NCBI GenBank assembly: GCA_964431385.1
Contig: CAYSJM010000004.1
Location: 52,283-116,282, forward strand
From: UTCHB3 sp964431385
Lineage (GTDB): Bacteria; Bacteroidota; Ignavibacteria; Ignavibacteriales; Ignavibacteriaceae
Direction: 5' to 3'
Length of the DNA stretch: 64,000 nt
The notes below the pieces were generated by a model. The model saw only the letters and a program-made list of their open reading frames with translations, made no database searches and was not told where the DNA came from. Position numbers and translations under genes: made by a program. This document shows, in pieces, positions 36,846-45,811 of this stretch (positions are counted from its first letter, which is position 1; each line of letters begins with the position of its first letter).

Positions 36846-37181
36846 TTAGAAACTTGCCAGGGCTTCTTCTACAGAAGGGTAGCTTTCGAAAATAGTGACC
36901 AGCTTGGTGATAACCAAAAGGCTGTGAATCTTCTCTTCTACATTGGCGAGTTTAAGTTTACCATCTTCTTTGTTAACTGTGGTTAAGCCGGCGATGAGCA
37001 TACCGAGACCTGAAGAATTCATGAATTTAACTTCTCCGAGATCTACTACGATATTCTTTTTTCCTTCAGAGAGGAATTTTTTTATGGTATCGCTATACTC
37101 ATTAGCTTCAGGACCTCCAAGTACATTGCCTTTAAGTTCAATGACAATGGCTTCATACCGTTCAGTTACTTTCATTTTCAT
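36846..37181 (-). CDS. STAS-domain protein (anti-sigma antagonist-like)
   Basis: 111 residues, entirely one STAS domain. The strand IVVDLGEVKFMNSSGLGMLIAG carries the phosphorylatable Ser of the SpoIIAA/RsbV type (NSSGLG), the residue phosphorylated by RsbW-like kinases and dephosphorylated by SpoIIE-like PP2C enzymes. No cognate kinase is beside it; an RsbW-like kinase and three SpoIIE-type phosphatases lie 13-18 kb away at 48-55 kb. It is in front of purA. Confidence 0.85.
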   Translation of the reverse strand: MKMKVTERYEAIVIELKGNVLGGPEANEYSDTIKKFLSEGKKNIVVDLGEVKFMNSSGLGMLIAGLTTVNKEDGKLKLANVEEKIHSLLVITKLVTIFESYPSVEEALASF

Positions 37182-37426
37182 AGAAACTCCTGTTTCTTGT
37201 TCTTTGATTTTTTAAGCTATTGAATGATTAATTACGATTTTACAGAACTAAAATATAAAGAATAATTTTTTAAAATTGATTGAAAAAGAGACTCCATAAA
37301 TATTTTAAATTGATAAAAAAATCGAAGTTCAGGCGTCTTATCGCTTTTATTTTACTAATATTTATGATAATTTGGACATCTTAAATATAATAAACATTTA
37401 ATTGAACAAATCTCAAGGAGAATGGA

Positions 37427-38851
37427 ATGCCTGGTCGTTTCATGGTCGCATTATTATTCCTTTTTATTTCATCCACTTTATCCGCTCAATGGAGTTCAGA
37501 TCCTGCTGCAAACTTCAGAATTGCTGATACGATGGGCAATCAACATTTACCAAAACTGGCTATAAGCAGTGACGGTAGCAGTTTTGTTTCATGGTTTGAG
37601 TCAGGAAGTGGTTCCTATCGTGTTTATCTCCAGAAGTTAAATTCTGAAGGAAAAAAACAGTGGGGCGAGCAGGGACTCTTAATCTCTTCACACCCACAAA
37701 ATTCGTATTTAATGGACTATTCTCTAACCACGGATAGCAAGAACAATGCGATTGTAGCCTTCACAGATGTAAGAACTGGTAATCTCGGTGTTTTTGTTTA
37801 TAAAATTTCATCGGCAGGTAAATTTGTATGGGGTGCGGACGGTATTCAGTTGTCAAAAGGTTCTGCTTCTGTTAGCAATCCTGTTTGTGCAGTTGCCTCT
37901 GACGGAAGTGTTGTAATCGCTTGGAACAGTTCTGACAGTCTGGAAACTATCTGCATTCAGAAAATCACAGCTGACGGAAAAAAAGCCTGGGGTGATGCAC
38001 CTCTGACTTATTCAAGTGCTATTGAAGGAGAGAGTTACTTAAATCCGCAGTTGGTAGCCTCAGACAAAGGTTCTGTCATAATGGTTCATTCTAATGCCAC
38101 GGGTAAATTCCCTGGACAGTCTGTCAGGCTTGCAGCTCAAAAGTTTAACGCAAAAGGAGTTGCAGAATGGAAAAAAGGGGGTGTAATGATACAATCAATC
38201 GGTTATGTCATGAAATTTAGTGTTCCTTTCGTTGCAAGTGACGGTGCAAATGGTGCTTTGGTTGCCTGGCACGATGAGCGCGATCTGACGAATATTCAGG
38301 GTGGATTTGTTCAGAGAGTCAATTCAAATGGCACTCTTTCTTTCCCGGCGAATGGTGCAGAAGTTTCGAGCAAACAAGGATTTAACAAATATCACCCTGT
38401 GGCATGCAGACTTTCATCAACAAACGAAGTAATTGTTTTTTGGAGAATGTCAACTGCAAGTCAGGTCGAAGATGGAATTTTTGCTCAAAAATTTGATGCC
38501 AAAGGGAAAAAAATGTGGGGTGACGAAGGTGTGGAACTCGTACCCGTGGGGATTGCTAAATACATCCATTACGATGTGGTGGCAACTGCCAAATCAGCTT
38601 CACTTTTTTATATAAGTTCTGATTTTACAGGTTTCAAATCGGTAGTAAATGGACTGACACTTACCACCAACGGGAAAAAGGATTGGGCAGGTCCCTTTGA
38701 AGTTTCCTCCATAACATCTGAAAAAAACAGAATTTCATCTCGTTTGGATAAAACAAATTCTGCAATAGTGGTTTGGGGAGATAACCGTACAGGAAAAGAA
38801 CTTGTTTATGGACAAAAGATAAAAGATTCGGCAAAGTCAGGGAAAAAATAA
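37427..38851 (+). CDS. Secreted protein paralogous to the next gene, lacking the sorting domain
   Basis: 474 residues, start behind AAGGAG. Signal peptide about 1-20 (MVALLFLFISSTLSAQ). The body of repeated beta segments (SWFESGSGSYRVYLQKLNSEGKKQWGEQG, in parts of 20 residues or fewer; also VIAWNSSDS and VVAWHDERD-type loops) aligns along its length with the following 647-residue protein, but this one ends at about 470 with a Lys-rich tail (DSAKSGKK) and has no T9SS sorting domain. It is likely exported to the periplasm only. Tandem duplication is the simplest origin. Confidence 0.7.
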   Translation: MPGRFMVALLFLFISSTLSAQWSSDPAANFRIADTMGNQHLPKLAISSDGSSFVSWFESGSGSYRVYLQKLNSEGKKQWGEQGLLISSHPQNSYLMDYSLTTDSKNNAIVAFTDVRTGNLGVFVYKISSAGKFVWGADGIQLSKGSASVSNPVCAVASDGSVVIAWNSSDSLETICIQKITADGKKAWGDAPLTYSSAIEGESYLNPQLVASDKGSVIMVHSNATGKFPGQSVRLAAQKFNAKGVAEWKKGGVMIQSIGYVMKFSVPFVASDGANGALVAWHDERDLTNIQGGFVQRVNSNGTLSFPANGAEVSSKQGFNKYHPVACRLSSTNEVIVFWRMSTASQVEDGIFAQKFDAKGKKMWGDEGVELVPVGIAKYIHYDVVATAKSASLFYISSDFTGFKSVVNGLTLTTNGKKDWAGPFEVSSITSEKNRISSRLDKTNSAIVVWGDNRTGKELVYGQKIKDSAKSGKK

Positions 38852-38914
38852 TTCGTTTTGGCTGTTTCTTCGAGAATGAAAAAAAAAATCATTTCATCAG
38901 GAGACAGCCGAATT
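38850..38914 (+). other. Long imperfect stem-loop between tandem paralogues
   Basis: AATTC (38850-38854) pairs with GAATT (38910-38914). After a 5-nt bulge, GGCTGTTTC (38860-38868) pairs with GAGACAGCC (38901-38909), one G-T pair. No T tract follows, so it is more likely an RNA structure or processing site than a terminator. Confidence 0.5.
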
Positions 38915-38941
38915 AATTTAATCTATCAAAAGGAGACCGCG

Positions 38942-40923
38942 ATGAAAAGAAATTTAGCCTTTTTGTTGTTTTTTGCAGGTTGTCTTTTCTGGAACATGCA
39001 CAGTGGTCGTCAGATCCTACAGTAAACCTGATGATTGCAGACACTTCAGGTAGCCAGGATGTCCCCAAAAGTGTCACTTGTCCCGATGGGGGCAGCTACA
39101 TTTCCTGGTTCGACAACAGGAGTGGCAGTTATGCAGTTTATATGCAGAGGTTAAATGCAGAAGGGGTAAAGATGTGGGGGAATCATGGTTTATTGATTTC
39201 AAATAATCCACAAAATTCATCTTTGGTTGATTATGATCTTACCTGCGATGCACAAAATAATGCGATAGTTGTTTTCACAGATATAAGATCCGGCGATCTT
39301 GATGTCTTTGCCTACAAAATTTCACCAACGGGACAATTCCTTTGGGGTGCCAACGGTGTGGCACTCTCGAGTGGGACAGGATATGAAGCGAACCCGACTG
39401 TAACCGTAACTTCAGACGGAAATGTGGTTGTAGCCTGGATTTATGCTGTCAATCCATACAAGGTTTATTTGCAGAAACTTGATGTATCCGGTGCAAAACA
39501 ATGGGGGGCTACGCCATTGGTTTATGGTTCCGCTACCGAGGGTTACAACTTTCCAAAGGTCGTCCGTTCTGATAATGGGAGTGTAATTGTTTCCCACAAA
39601 GTGACAACAGGAAATTTCCCTGCACAAACTGTTAAACTTGCCGCTCAAAAATTTAATTCTGCCGGAGTTGCCCAGTGGGGAACGGGAGGAGTTTGGGTGC
39701 AGAATCTTGGAAAGGTGATGGCATTTACGGCTCAATTTTCTGAATCTGACGGGGCGGATGGAGTTGTGGTCGCGTGGCATGACGACAGAAACTCAATAAA
39801 TCTGCAAAGTGCCTGGGTGCAAAGGGTAAAATCTGACGGGACTCTTGCTTTCCCTGCCAACGGGGCAGAGTGTGCCACCACTTCAAATATGCATAAATGG
39901 AATCCTGTAGCCGGAAAGTTAACCGGTTCCGATGAATTAATGGTCTTTTGGAGGTCCACAAATTCAGATCAAAATGCCGATGGACTTGCCGTACAGAAAT
40001 TTAGTGCTACAGGTATTCGTCAGTTCACAGATGATGGAATCACTCTTAGAGCAATGACCGGTACAGCGAATATTGTGGGCTACGATATGGTTTCACTTCA
40101 AAACTCTGCCTATATTGTTTACAATGTTGGTAATGTCTCGGGATTCGATAACACCATTCAGGGACTACTTATTAATTCAAATGGTTCAAATGCATGGGGA
40201 AACACGGTTGCTCTCTCTTCACTTGTTTCCAATAAGGGAAGACTCCAGATTGTAAAAGATGTTTCTGACGCAGCACTTGCATTTTGGACGGATGAAAGAA
40301 TCTCTAACGGTGTTTATGGTCAGAAAATTAACACAAATGGGACACTCGGAAATGTAATCGTCCCGGTTGAACTCTCGAATTTCTCCGCTTCGGTATTGGG
40401 AAGAACTGTTACTTTAGTTTGGTCAACCGCGAGCGAAACAAATAATGCTCGCTTTTTGCTTGAGAGGAAGTCAACATCAGGTTCCTGGATTAGAGTCGCA
40501 GATATTCAAGGAGCCGGTACTTCTACAATGCCGGTCGAGTACAAATTTACAGATGAGAATCTGGCTTTGGGCAAATACAATTATCGACTAATTCAGCAAG
40601 ATTTTGACGGAAGTGAAAAAATCTATCCGCTGCTCAACGAGGTAATAATCGATATCCCTCTTCAATTTGAATTGAGTCAAAATTATCCCAATCCATTTAA
40701 TCCGACTACTCTAATTCGTTATTCGATTCCGACCACGGGTCCCACAACACTAAAAGTGTTTAACGAAGCTGGTGAAGAAGTGGCAACTCTTGTAGATGGT
40801 CTAATTGCCGCAGGTGAATATGAGGTAAACTTTGATGCCACAGGATTAAGTTCAGGTATTTACTTTTATACACTTACTTCAGGCGAATTCACTCAGACGA
40901 AGAAGCTTGTTTTAATGCAGTAG
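38942..40923 (+). pseudogene. T9SS cargo protein with a frameshifted signal peptide
   Basis: The body (from TTG 38980, about 647 residues) is intact: propeller-like repeats as in the preceding gene, then QNYPNPFNPTTLIRYSIP and a full type A sorting domain ending in KKLVLMQ. The natural start ATG 38942 follows AAGGAGA and encodes MKRNLAFLLFFAGC, a classical signal peptide start, but in another frame. One extra T in the T6 run at 38969-38974 would join them (giving LLFFCRLSFLEHAQWSSDP). It is either a sequencing or assembly error, slippage, or a real inactivation. TTG 38980 as a start would make a protein without a signal peptide. Confidence 0.7.
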
Positions 40924-40951
40924 ATCAAATAATCCACGAATCAGTAATTTT

Positions 40952-40985
40952 AGGTCGTCATCGTTAGGGGTGGCGACCTTTTTTT
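40952..40985 (+). terminator. Rho-independent terminator
   Basis: AGGTCGTCA (40952-40960) pairs with TGGCGACCT (40971-40979, one T-G pair), followed by a T run to about 40985. It ends the T9SS gene. Confidence 0.85.
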
Positions 40986-41002
40986 GAGGTGTACTACACT
41001 GT

Positions 41003-41013
41003 CTCATTATGAG
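41003..41013. promoter_or_regulatory. Putative enhancer site 1 for the 41244 promoter
   Basis: CTCATTATGAG, a perfect 11-bp palindrome around a central T. One of four TCAT(A/T)ATGA sites in the 1.1 kb that holds two sigma-54 promoters, about 240 bp upstream of the first. Confidence 0.5.
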
Positions 41014-41130
41014 ATTTTATTAAAATTCGAGTTTGAAAATGAGAAGTTTAATTTTAGGCTAAAAACGCAATAAATTTGTTGGTTTATTCAGATTGATGGA
41101 GTAAATCGTATTTATTGTAGAAATATTGTT

Positions 41131-41139
41131 TCATAATGA
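41131..41139. promoter_or_regulatory. Putative enhancer site 2 for the 41244 promoter
   Basis: TCATAATGA, about 113 bp upstream of the sigma-54 promoter at 41244. A typical distance for an enhancer-binding protein site. Confidence 0.5.
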
Positions 41140-41243
41140 TACATTGTTGATTTAAGGGACAATTTTAGATTTTTGGAGCTCTTTTCCTCTTTTTGAGTCT
41201 TTTCAAGAGATTATACACTTCCACAATATGATTAAAAAATTTC

Positions 41244-41259
41244 TGGCATGAAACTTGCA
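41244..41259 (+). promoter_or_regulatory. Sigma-54 (-24/-12) promoter for the 41408 gene
   Basis: TGGCATG-AAAC-TTGCA; GG and GC are 12 bp apart, matching the consensus TGGCACG-N4-TTGC(A/T). The predicted start is near 41270, leaving a leader of about 138 nt before the ATG at 41408. Confidence 0.75.
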
Positions 41260-41290
41260 GCCTACTTATTGTTAAATCTTTGAAAGAAGC

Positions 41291-41362
41291 ATGCATCCGG
41301 ATTCTTCTTACAAAATTAATAAGAGTTTGTTAAAATTGATCCCGTTTCATTTGTTTGAATAG
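41291..41362 (+). CDS. Possible 23-codon leader ORF
   Basis: ATG 41291 after GAAAGAAG, with 23 codons then TAG. It lies in the leader of the sigma-54 transcript. Ribosome signal is modest; there is no homology I can recognise. It could be a leader peptide or chance. Confidence 0.25.
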   Translation: MHPDSSYKINKSLLKLIPFHLFE

Positions 41363-41407
41363 GTGATTCAATAAAAGTTTTTAATATTTATTTTAAAGAA
41401 ACATGCC

Positions 41408-41806
41408 ATGAATTTAGCTGATGTAACCCTGCTTATCTCGCAAGGCACCTTTGCCGTAATATTTGTTTTTGCTGTTGGAAGCTTCGTAGCTTACAAAGTA
41501 AAAGGCAAATCCACCCCTGTTTATGTAGATCGGAAAAATGCCAGGGTACGACAGATTGAACAACCTGTAATCGTGGAAGAATATTCACAAAATTCATCAC
41601 ATTTTCATTCGCATGCTTTTGCAGAACCGACTGTGACTACACCGGTAATTGTGCATTCTAATACTCCAAAAATTACCTCAAAAACAGTACGAATTTCGAG
41701 TTCCAGAAATCAGCCGGAAAGCAGGTACAAGGTTGTAAATTATACTTTTGAGGGACAACCACAGAGAGCTACCCAAAAGCCGGATATCAACACGAACTGG
41801 TCGTAA
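41408..41806 (+). CDS. Small single-pass membrane protein, unknown
   Basis: 132 residues. N-terminal membrane segment about 8-29 (LISQGTFAVIFVFAVGSFVAY), then a hydrophilic tail rich in Val, Thr and Ser with an SHFHSHAF cluster. No recognised domain. It has its own sigma-54 promoter (41244) and ends before a strong terminator, so it is a single-gene unit. The shared promoter type with the giant surface protein downstream suggests joint regulation. Confidence 0.6.
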   Translation: MNLADVTLLISQGTFAVIFVFAVGSFVAYKVKGKSTPVYVDRKNARVRQIEQPVIVEEYSQNSSHFHSHAFAEPTVTTPVIVHSNTPKITSKTVRISSSRNQPESRYKVVNYTFEGQPQRATQKPDINTNWS

Positions 41807-41843
41807 CACTCCAAAAGGATATTATTTCTTCTAAGAGAAAATG

Positions 41844-41875
41844 AAGCTGCTCACTAAAATGGGCAGCTTTTTTTG
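41844..41875 (+). terminator. Rho-independent terminator
   Basis: AAGCTGC (41844-41850) pairs with GCAGCTT (41863-41869), followed by a run of T. It closes the 132-residue gene. Confidence 0.85.
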
Positions 41876-41877
41876 TA

Positions 41878-41886
41878 TCATAATGA
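41878..41886. promoter_or_regulatory. Putative enhancer site 1 for the 42147 promoter
   Basis: TCATAATGA, directly after the terminator and about 270 bp upstream of the second sigma-54 promoter. Confidence 0.45.
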
Positions 41887-42015
41887 GAATTAAACCTTGT
41901 TTTTGTCTTAATTAGTCTTCATTTGAGAAACACACTTTATCGCCTGAAAACTTGATTTTTATGGGTAAGAACTCACTTTATTGACCAATTAGCTGATTTA
42001 CTTGTAAATTATGCT

Positions 42016-42024
42016 TCATAATGA
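42016..42024. promoter_or_regulatory. Putative enhancer site 2 for the 42147 promoter
   Basis: TCATAATGA followed by GAG, about 131 bp upstream of the second sigma-54 promoter. The spacing of this pair (138 bp) resembles that of the first pair (128 bp). Confidence 0.5.
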
Positions 42025-42146
42025 GAGATTCCCCATTCAAGTAATAATTCTCCCACGATTCCTTCCCCAAAATAAATTAGCTCTTATTTCCCACTTAAAT
42101 GCACAAAAAATGCTTAAAACAGACTAAAAACGAAGAAAAATGATCA

Positions 42147-42162
42147 TGGCATGATTGTTGCT
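42147..42162 (+). promoter_or_regulatory. Sigma-54 promoter for the surface-protein gene
   Basis: TGGCATG-ATTG-TTGCT; GG and GC have the required 12-bp spacing. The predicted transcript start near 42173 gives a short leader of about 33 nt before ATG 42206. Confidence 0.75.
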
Positions 42163-42205
42163 ATTAAAGAGTAGATTTTTATAAACCAAATAATCGGACT
42201 CTAAC

Positions 42206-45200
42206 ATGAAAACAACGAAAACCTTGATTAACACCGCGATACTCGTGATGCTGATTGCTTTCGTTTCCATCGGGAATCTTCAAGCCCAAGGATCGTGTAA
42301 TCTTAACGGATTCAGGACCTTTACACAGGGCGGTTGGGGAAGCCCTTCCAACAGTACCCCGGGTGGAATAAGAGATGCACATTTTAATGCAGTTTTTCCA
42401 ACGGGTGCAGTAATGGGTGGAAATTTTACTGCATCGTACTCGAGTGCTACTGCTGTAAAGAATTTTCTTCCACAAGGCGGACCATCTGCTGCATTTAATG
42501 CAAATTATACAAATCCAACTTCAACTTCAGCCGGAGTTCTTGGTGGTCAGGTAATGGCTTTACTTCTGAATGTAAAATATGATGAAGCCGGTTACCTTGG
42601 TACAAACCCGCTAAAGCTTAAAGATCTCGTAATTACTTCAGGTGCTTTCTCCGGAAAAACCGTAAGTGAGTTACTTTATTGGGCAAACATCGTTATTGGT
42701 GGTGGCACTTCACCATATTCTTACACAGATATCAACTCTGCCGCAACAGCTGTAAACGAAAACTTTGATAACGGAACTGTCAATCAAGGTTTCCTTACTT
42801 GTGGTAATTCAAATCCTCCTGCCCCTGTAAACATTGGTGACAAAGTATGGAACGATATCAATAAAAATGGTATTCAGGATGGTGGCGAAGCCGGTATCGC
42901 AAATGTTACTGTAAAATTATACACCTGCCTTGGTCTTTTAGTGGCTTCCACTACTACAGATGCAAACGGAGTTTATCATTTCAGCAATATGCCTGCCGGT
43001 GATTATTATGTTGAATTTATAGCTCCTTCAGGCTATGTTTTCTCACCGCAGAATCAAGGTTCAAATGACAATGTTGATTCTGATGTTGACCAGACATCGG
43101 GTAAAACTGCCTGCAAAACTTTTGCAGCCGGTACAACCGACAATTCAAACGACGCAGGTCTCTTCTACGGTGCTGCAGATCTTCAGATCAGCAAATCTGT
43201 TAACAGTTCTTCAATTACTTGTGGACAGAGCTTAACCTACACAATAACCGTAACCAACAACGGACCCGGAGATGCCGGTAACATTACTGTAAGTGACATC
43301 CTCCCAGCAGGTCTGCTTTTTATTTCCGCAAGTCCATCACAGGGCAGCTACACTTCAAATACAGGAAACTGGACAGTTGGCTCACTCACAAATGGCGGTT
43401 CTGCAACTCTTACAGTAAATGTAACTGTAGATTGCTCAGCAATGAACATTGCGAACATCGATCTTGGATCCGCAAAACCTTACAATGTTTTTGTTCTTGA
43501 AAACATCGTACAGCCATCAGCAGATACCGAAGGTAAACTTGCTGTCGGTGGAAATGCAAATCTTTCCAATTACAGTGTAGGCGACAAACTCCCTAACTCA
43601 AACGGTGCAGAAGATGTACTGGTCGTTGGTGGAAATCTATATTATACAAGTGGTCGTGTTTATAATGGAAATGTAGCCTACGGTGGACTTTCGAATCTCC
43701 CGATCTACGCAGTTTCAATCGAAGAGGGAACTCTGAGACATGACAATTCAGTAATCGACTTTGCCGCTGCAAAAACTTATCTTGAAAATCTCAGCACACA
43801 GCTTAGCGGTTATGCAGTTAACGGAACCACCACTTTCCAGTGGGGTACTGTTAACCTTACACATAACGATCCTTACCTTAATGTTTTCACAGTTAACGGT
43901 AGCGACCTTAATGCTGCTCACACAATTGAGATTAATGTTCCTAACGGTTCAGCGGTTGTGGTAAACATTCTTGGAACCACAATAAACTGGCATGGCGGTT
44001 TGTTTGTTAATGGAACTGCAATGAACAATGTACTTTACAACTTCCCACAGGCAACTTCACTTACAGTTTCCGGAATTGACATTAAAGGCTCAGTTCTCGC
44101 TCCGTTTGCAGCTCTTAATTTTGCTGCCGGAATTATAACCGGACAGACAGTAGTAAAATCAATGATCGGAAGTGGTCAGTTCAATCTGGCCCCATTCCTT
44201 GGAAATATCCCTGCCAATCAGAGCATTGTTAATGTTGCTTCTATTACAGGATCAAACATTTCTGACCTCAATTCTGCAAACAACTCTTCTTCTGCAGTAG
44301 CATCATTTGCAACAAATGGTACTGGTGGCGGAACGGGTGGTGGCACAGGTTCAGGTTCAGGAAACTGGCAGCAGGTTGGTAACATCCCTTCAGGTCAGGT
44401 TGTTACATGCCTCGAATCAGATAATCTTGGTAACATCTATGCAGGTACTGCAAGTGGTGACATCTATAAGAGAATAGCTAACGACACAAACTGGGTTCTT
44501 GTAAATCCATTCCTTTATTCAGGTGCTGTATGGGCGATTGAAGTACATCCTAACGGAACTCTTCTTGCAGGTACTGTGACCGGTGTATATATCGGAACAA
44601 ACAATGGAACTGCATGGACACTCAGTACTCTTCAGTACAAAGATGTCAGATCACTAAGAGTTGACGCACTCGGTAATGTATTCGCCGGAACATGGGGACA
44701 GGGAATATTTGTCTCTAACAATGCCGGTCTTTCATGGACACAATCAAACACAGGACTTGGTTCACATCTTATTGTAACCGGCATCACTGTTACCGCAAAT
44801 AACACACTGTTTGTTGGTACTTTTGATGGTGGCGTTTTCAAATCAGTTGATCACGGTACAAGCTGGGTTTCACAGACTGTCGGCTATAACTACATTTGGG
44901 CTATGGCTTCCAACTCTGATGGCGATATCTTTGCCGGTACTTATGGTGACGGACTTTATCGCTCAACCAATGGTGGTGCAAGCTGGGTTAAAACAAGCTT
45001 CCCGGGTACCTATGTTTATGAACTCAGGATAGATGGTTCAGACAATGTTTACGGTGCTTCCTATTCAGGTGGCGTTTTTGCATCGAACAACAACGGAAAT
45101 ACCTGGTCAAGCATTGGTATGGGCGGCTTTGGATTAAGTTCACTCCTTATTGTTTCCAACGGTAGTACACCCGATGCAGCCGGAAACGATAAAATATTCA

Positions 45201-45541
45201 CAGGAACTGCAAACGGTAACATCTACATGGCTGTTTCAGGAGTAACAGGCGTAAAGAGTGAATCAACCGAACTTCCTTCACAGTTTGTTCTGTCACAGAA
45301 TTATCCTAATCCGTTTAATCCTTCTACAAAGATCAATGTAAGCATCCCCAAAGATGGATTTTATGAAGTGTCAGTATTCAGCATTACCGGTGAACTTGTT
45401 AATAAACTTGTAGCAGGTCAGTTAGCTGCCGGTGTTCACACTCTTGATTTTAATGCATCAAATCTTCCTTCAGGAATCTATATCTACAGATTAACAGGAA
45501 ACGATGTAAACATCACCAAGAAAATGACTTTAATGAAATGA
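42206..45541 (+). CDS. Multidomain T9SS surface protein (SdrD B, DUF11, anchor-A, Asp-box repeats)
   Basis: 1111 residues. Signal peptide 1-28. An unrecognised N-terminal region (30-205). SdrD B-like domain (about 210-325; DKVWNDINKNGIQD, GVYHFSNMPAGDYYVEF). DUF11 adhesion repeat start (about 326-416; TYTITVTNNGPGDAGNITVSD). A choice-of-anchor A domain (about 420-670; NVFVLENIVQPSADTEGKLA in 20) inserted before the final DUF11 strands (VNVASITGSNISDLNSANNS). A Gly/Thr linker (about 705-722). Asp-box/YCF48-like propeller repeats (about 725-1015). Type A sorting domain from QNYPNPFNPSTKINVSIP. Probably a large adhesin or surface scaffold, controlled by sigma-54. Confidence 0.85.
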   Translation: MKTTKTLINTAILVMLIAFVSIGNLQAQGSCNLNGFRTFTQGGWGSPSNSTPGGIRDAHFNAVFPTGAVMGGNFTASYSSATAVKNFLPQGGPSAAFNANYTNPTSTSAGVLGGQVMALLLNVKYDEAGYLGTNPLKLKDLVITSGAFSGKTVSELLYWANIVIGGGTSPYSYTDINSAATAVNENFDNGTVNQGFLTCGNSNPPAPVNIGDKVWNDINKNGIQDGGEAGIANVTVKLYTCLGLLVASTTTDANGVYHFSNMPAGDYYVEFIAPSGYVFSPQNQGSNDNVDSDVDQTSGKTACKTFAAGTTDNSNDAGLFYGAADLQISKSVNSSSITCGQSLTYTITVTNNGPGDAGNITVSDILPAGLLFISASPSQGSYTSNTGNWTVGSLTNGGSATLTVNVTVDCSAMNIANIDLGSAKPYNVFVLENIVQPSADTEGKLAVGGNANLSNYSVGDKLPNSNGAEDVLVVGGNLYYTSGRVYNGNVAYGGLSNLPIYAVSIEEGTLRHDNSVIDFAAAKTYLENLSTQLSGYAVNGTTTFQWGTVNLTHNDPYLNVFTVNGSDLNAAHTIEINVPNGSAVVVNILGTTINWHGGLFVNGTAMNNVLYNFPQATSLTVSGIDIKGSVLAPFAALNFAAGIITGQTVVKSMIGSGQFNLAPFLGNIPANQSIVNVASITGSNISDLNSANNSSSAVASFATNGTGGGTGGGTGSGSGNWQQVGNIPSGQVVTCLESDNLGNIYAGTASGDIYKRIANDTNWVLVNPFLYSGAVWAIEVHPNGTLLAGTVTGVYIGTNNGTAWTLSTLQYKDVRSLRVDALGNVFAGTWGQGIFVSNNAGLSWTQSNTGLGSHLIVTGITVTANNTLFVGTFDGGVFKSVDHGTSWVSQTVGYNYIWAMASNSDGDIFAGTYGDGLYRSTNGGASWVKTSFPGTYVYELRIDGSDNVYGASYSGGVFASNNNGNTWSSIGMGGFGLSSLLIVSNGSTPDAAGNDKIFTGTANGNIYMAVSGVTGVKSESTELPSQFVLSQNYPNPFNPSTKINVSIPKDGFYEVSVFSITGELVNKLVAGQLAAGVHTLDFNASNLPSGIYIYRLTGNDVNITKKMTLMK

Positions 45542-45577
45542 TGATGTGAATGTTGTGTATGGAGAGATGTTGGGAAT

Positions 45578-45609
45578 CCAATAATGCAATAATGCAATAA
45601 TCCAACGAT
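45578..45609. repeat. Octamer tandem repeat, 3 units plus a degenerate unit
   Basis: CCAATAAT, GCAATAAT, GCAATAAT and degenerate CCAACGAT, between the surface-protein stop and its terminator. Third locus of the octamer family also at 12462 and 14531. Confidence 0.8.
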
Positions 45610-45622
45610 ACTCTCAAATTTG

Positions 45623-45657
45623 AAGGCTGTTCGTGAAAACGGGCAGCCTTTTTTTTG
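45623..45657 (+). terminator. Rho-independent terminator
   Basis: AAGGCTG (45623-45629) and CAGCCTT (45644-45650) form a stem, followed by a T run. It ends the surface-protein transcript. Confidence 0.85.
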
Positions 45658-45811
45658 TTTATACTGAATTGCGGTCATGAGTCAGGTTCAAGAACCATTC
45701 AGCACAAAGGTATAACCACTATTCACCTCTTTTATTTATTTTTGCACTTCCTCTGCGTAAACAAAGTTCACTAATCGTGGAACTTAAACTTTTAGGAGCT
45801 CGTCAAAAGCT

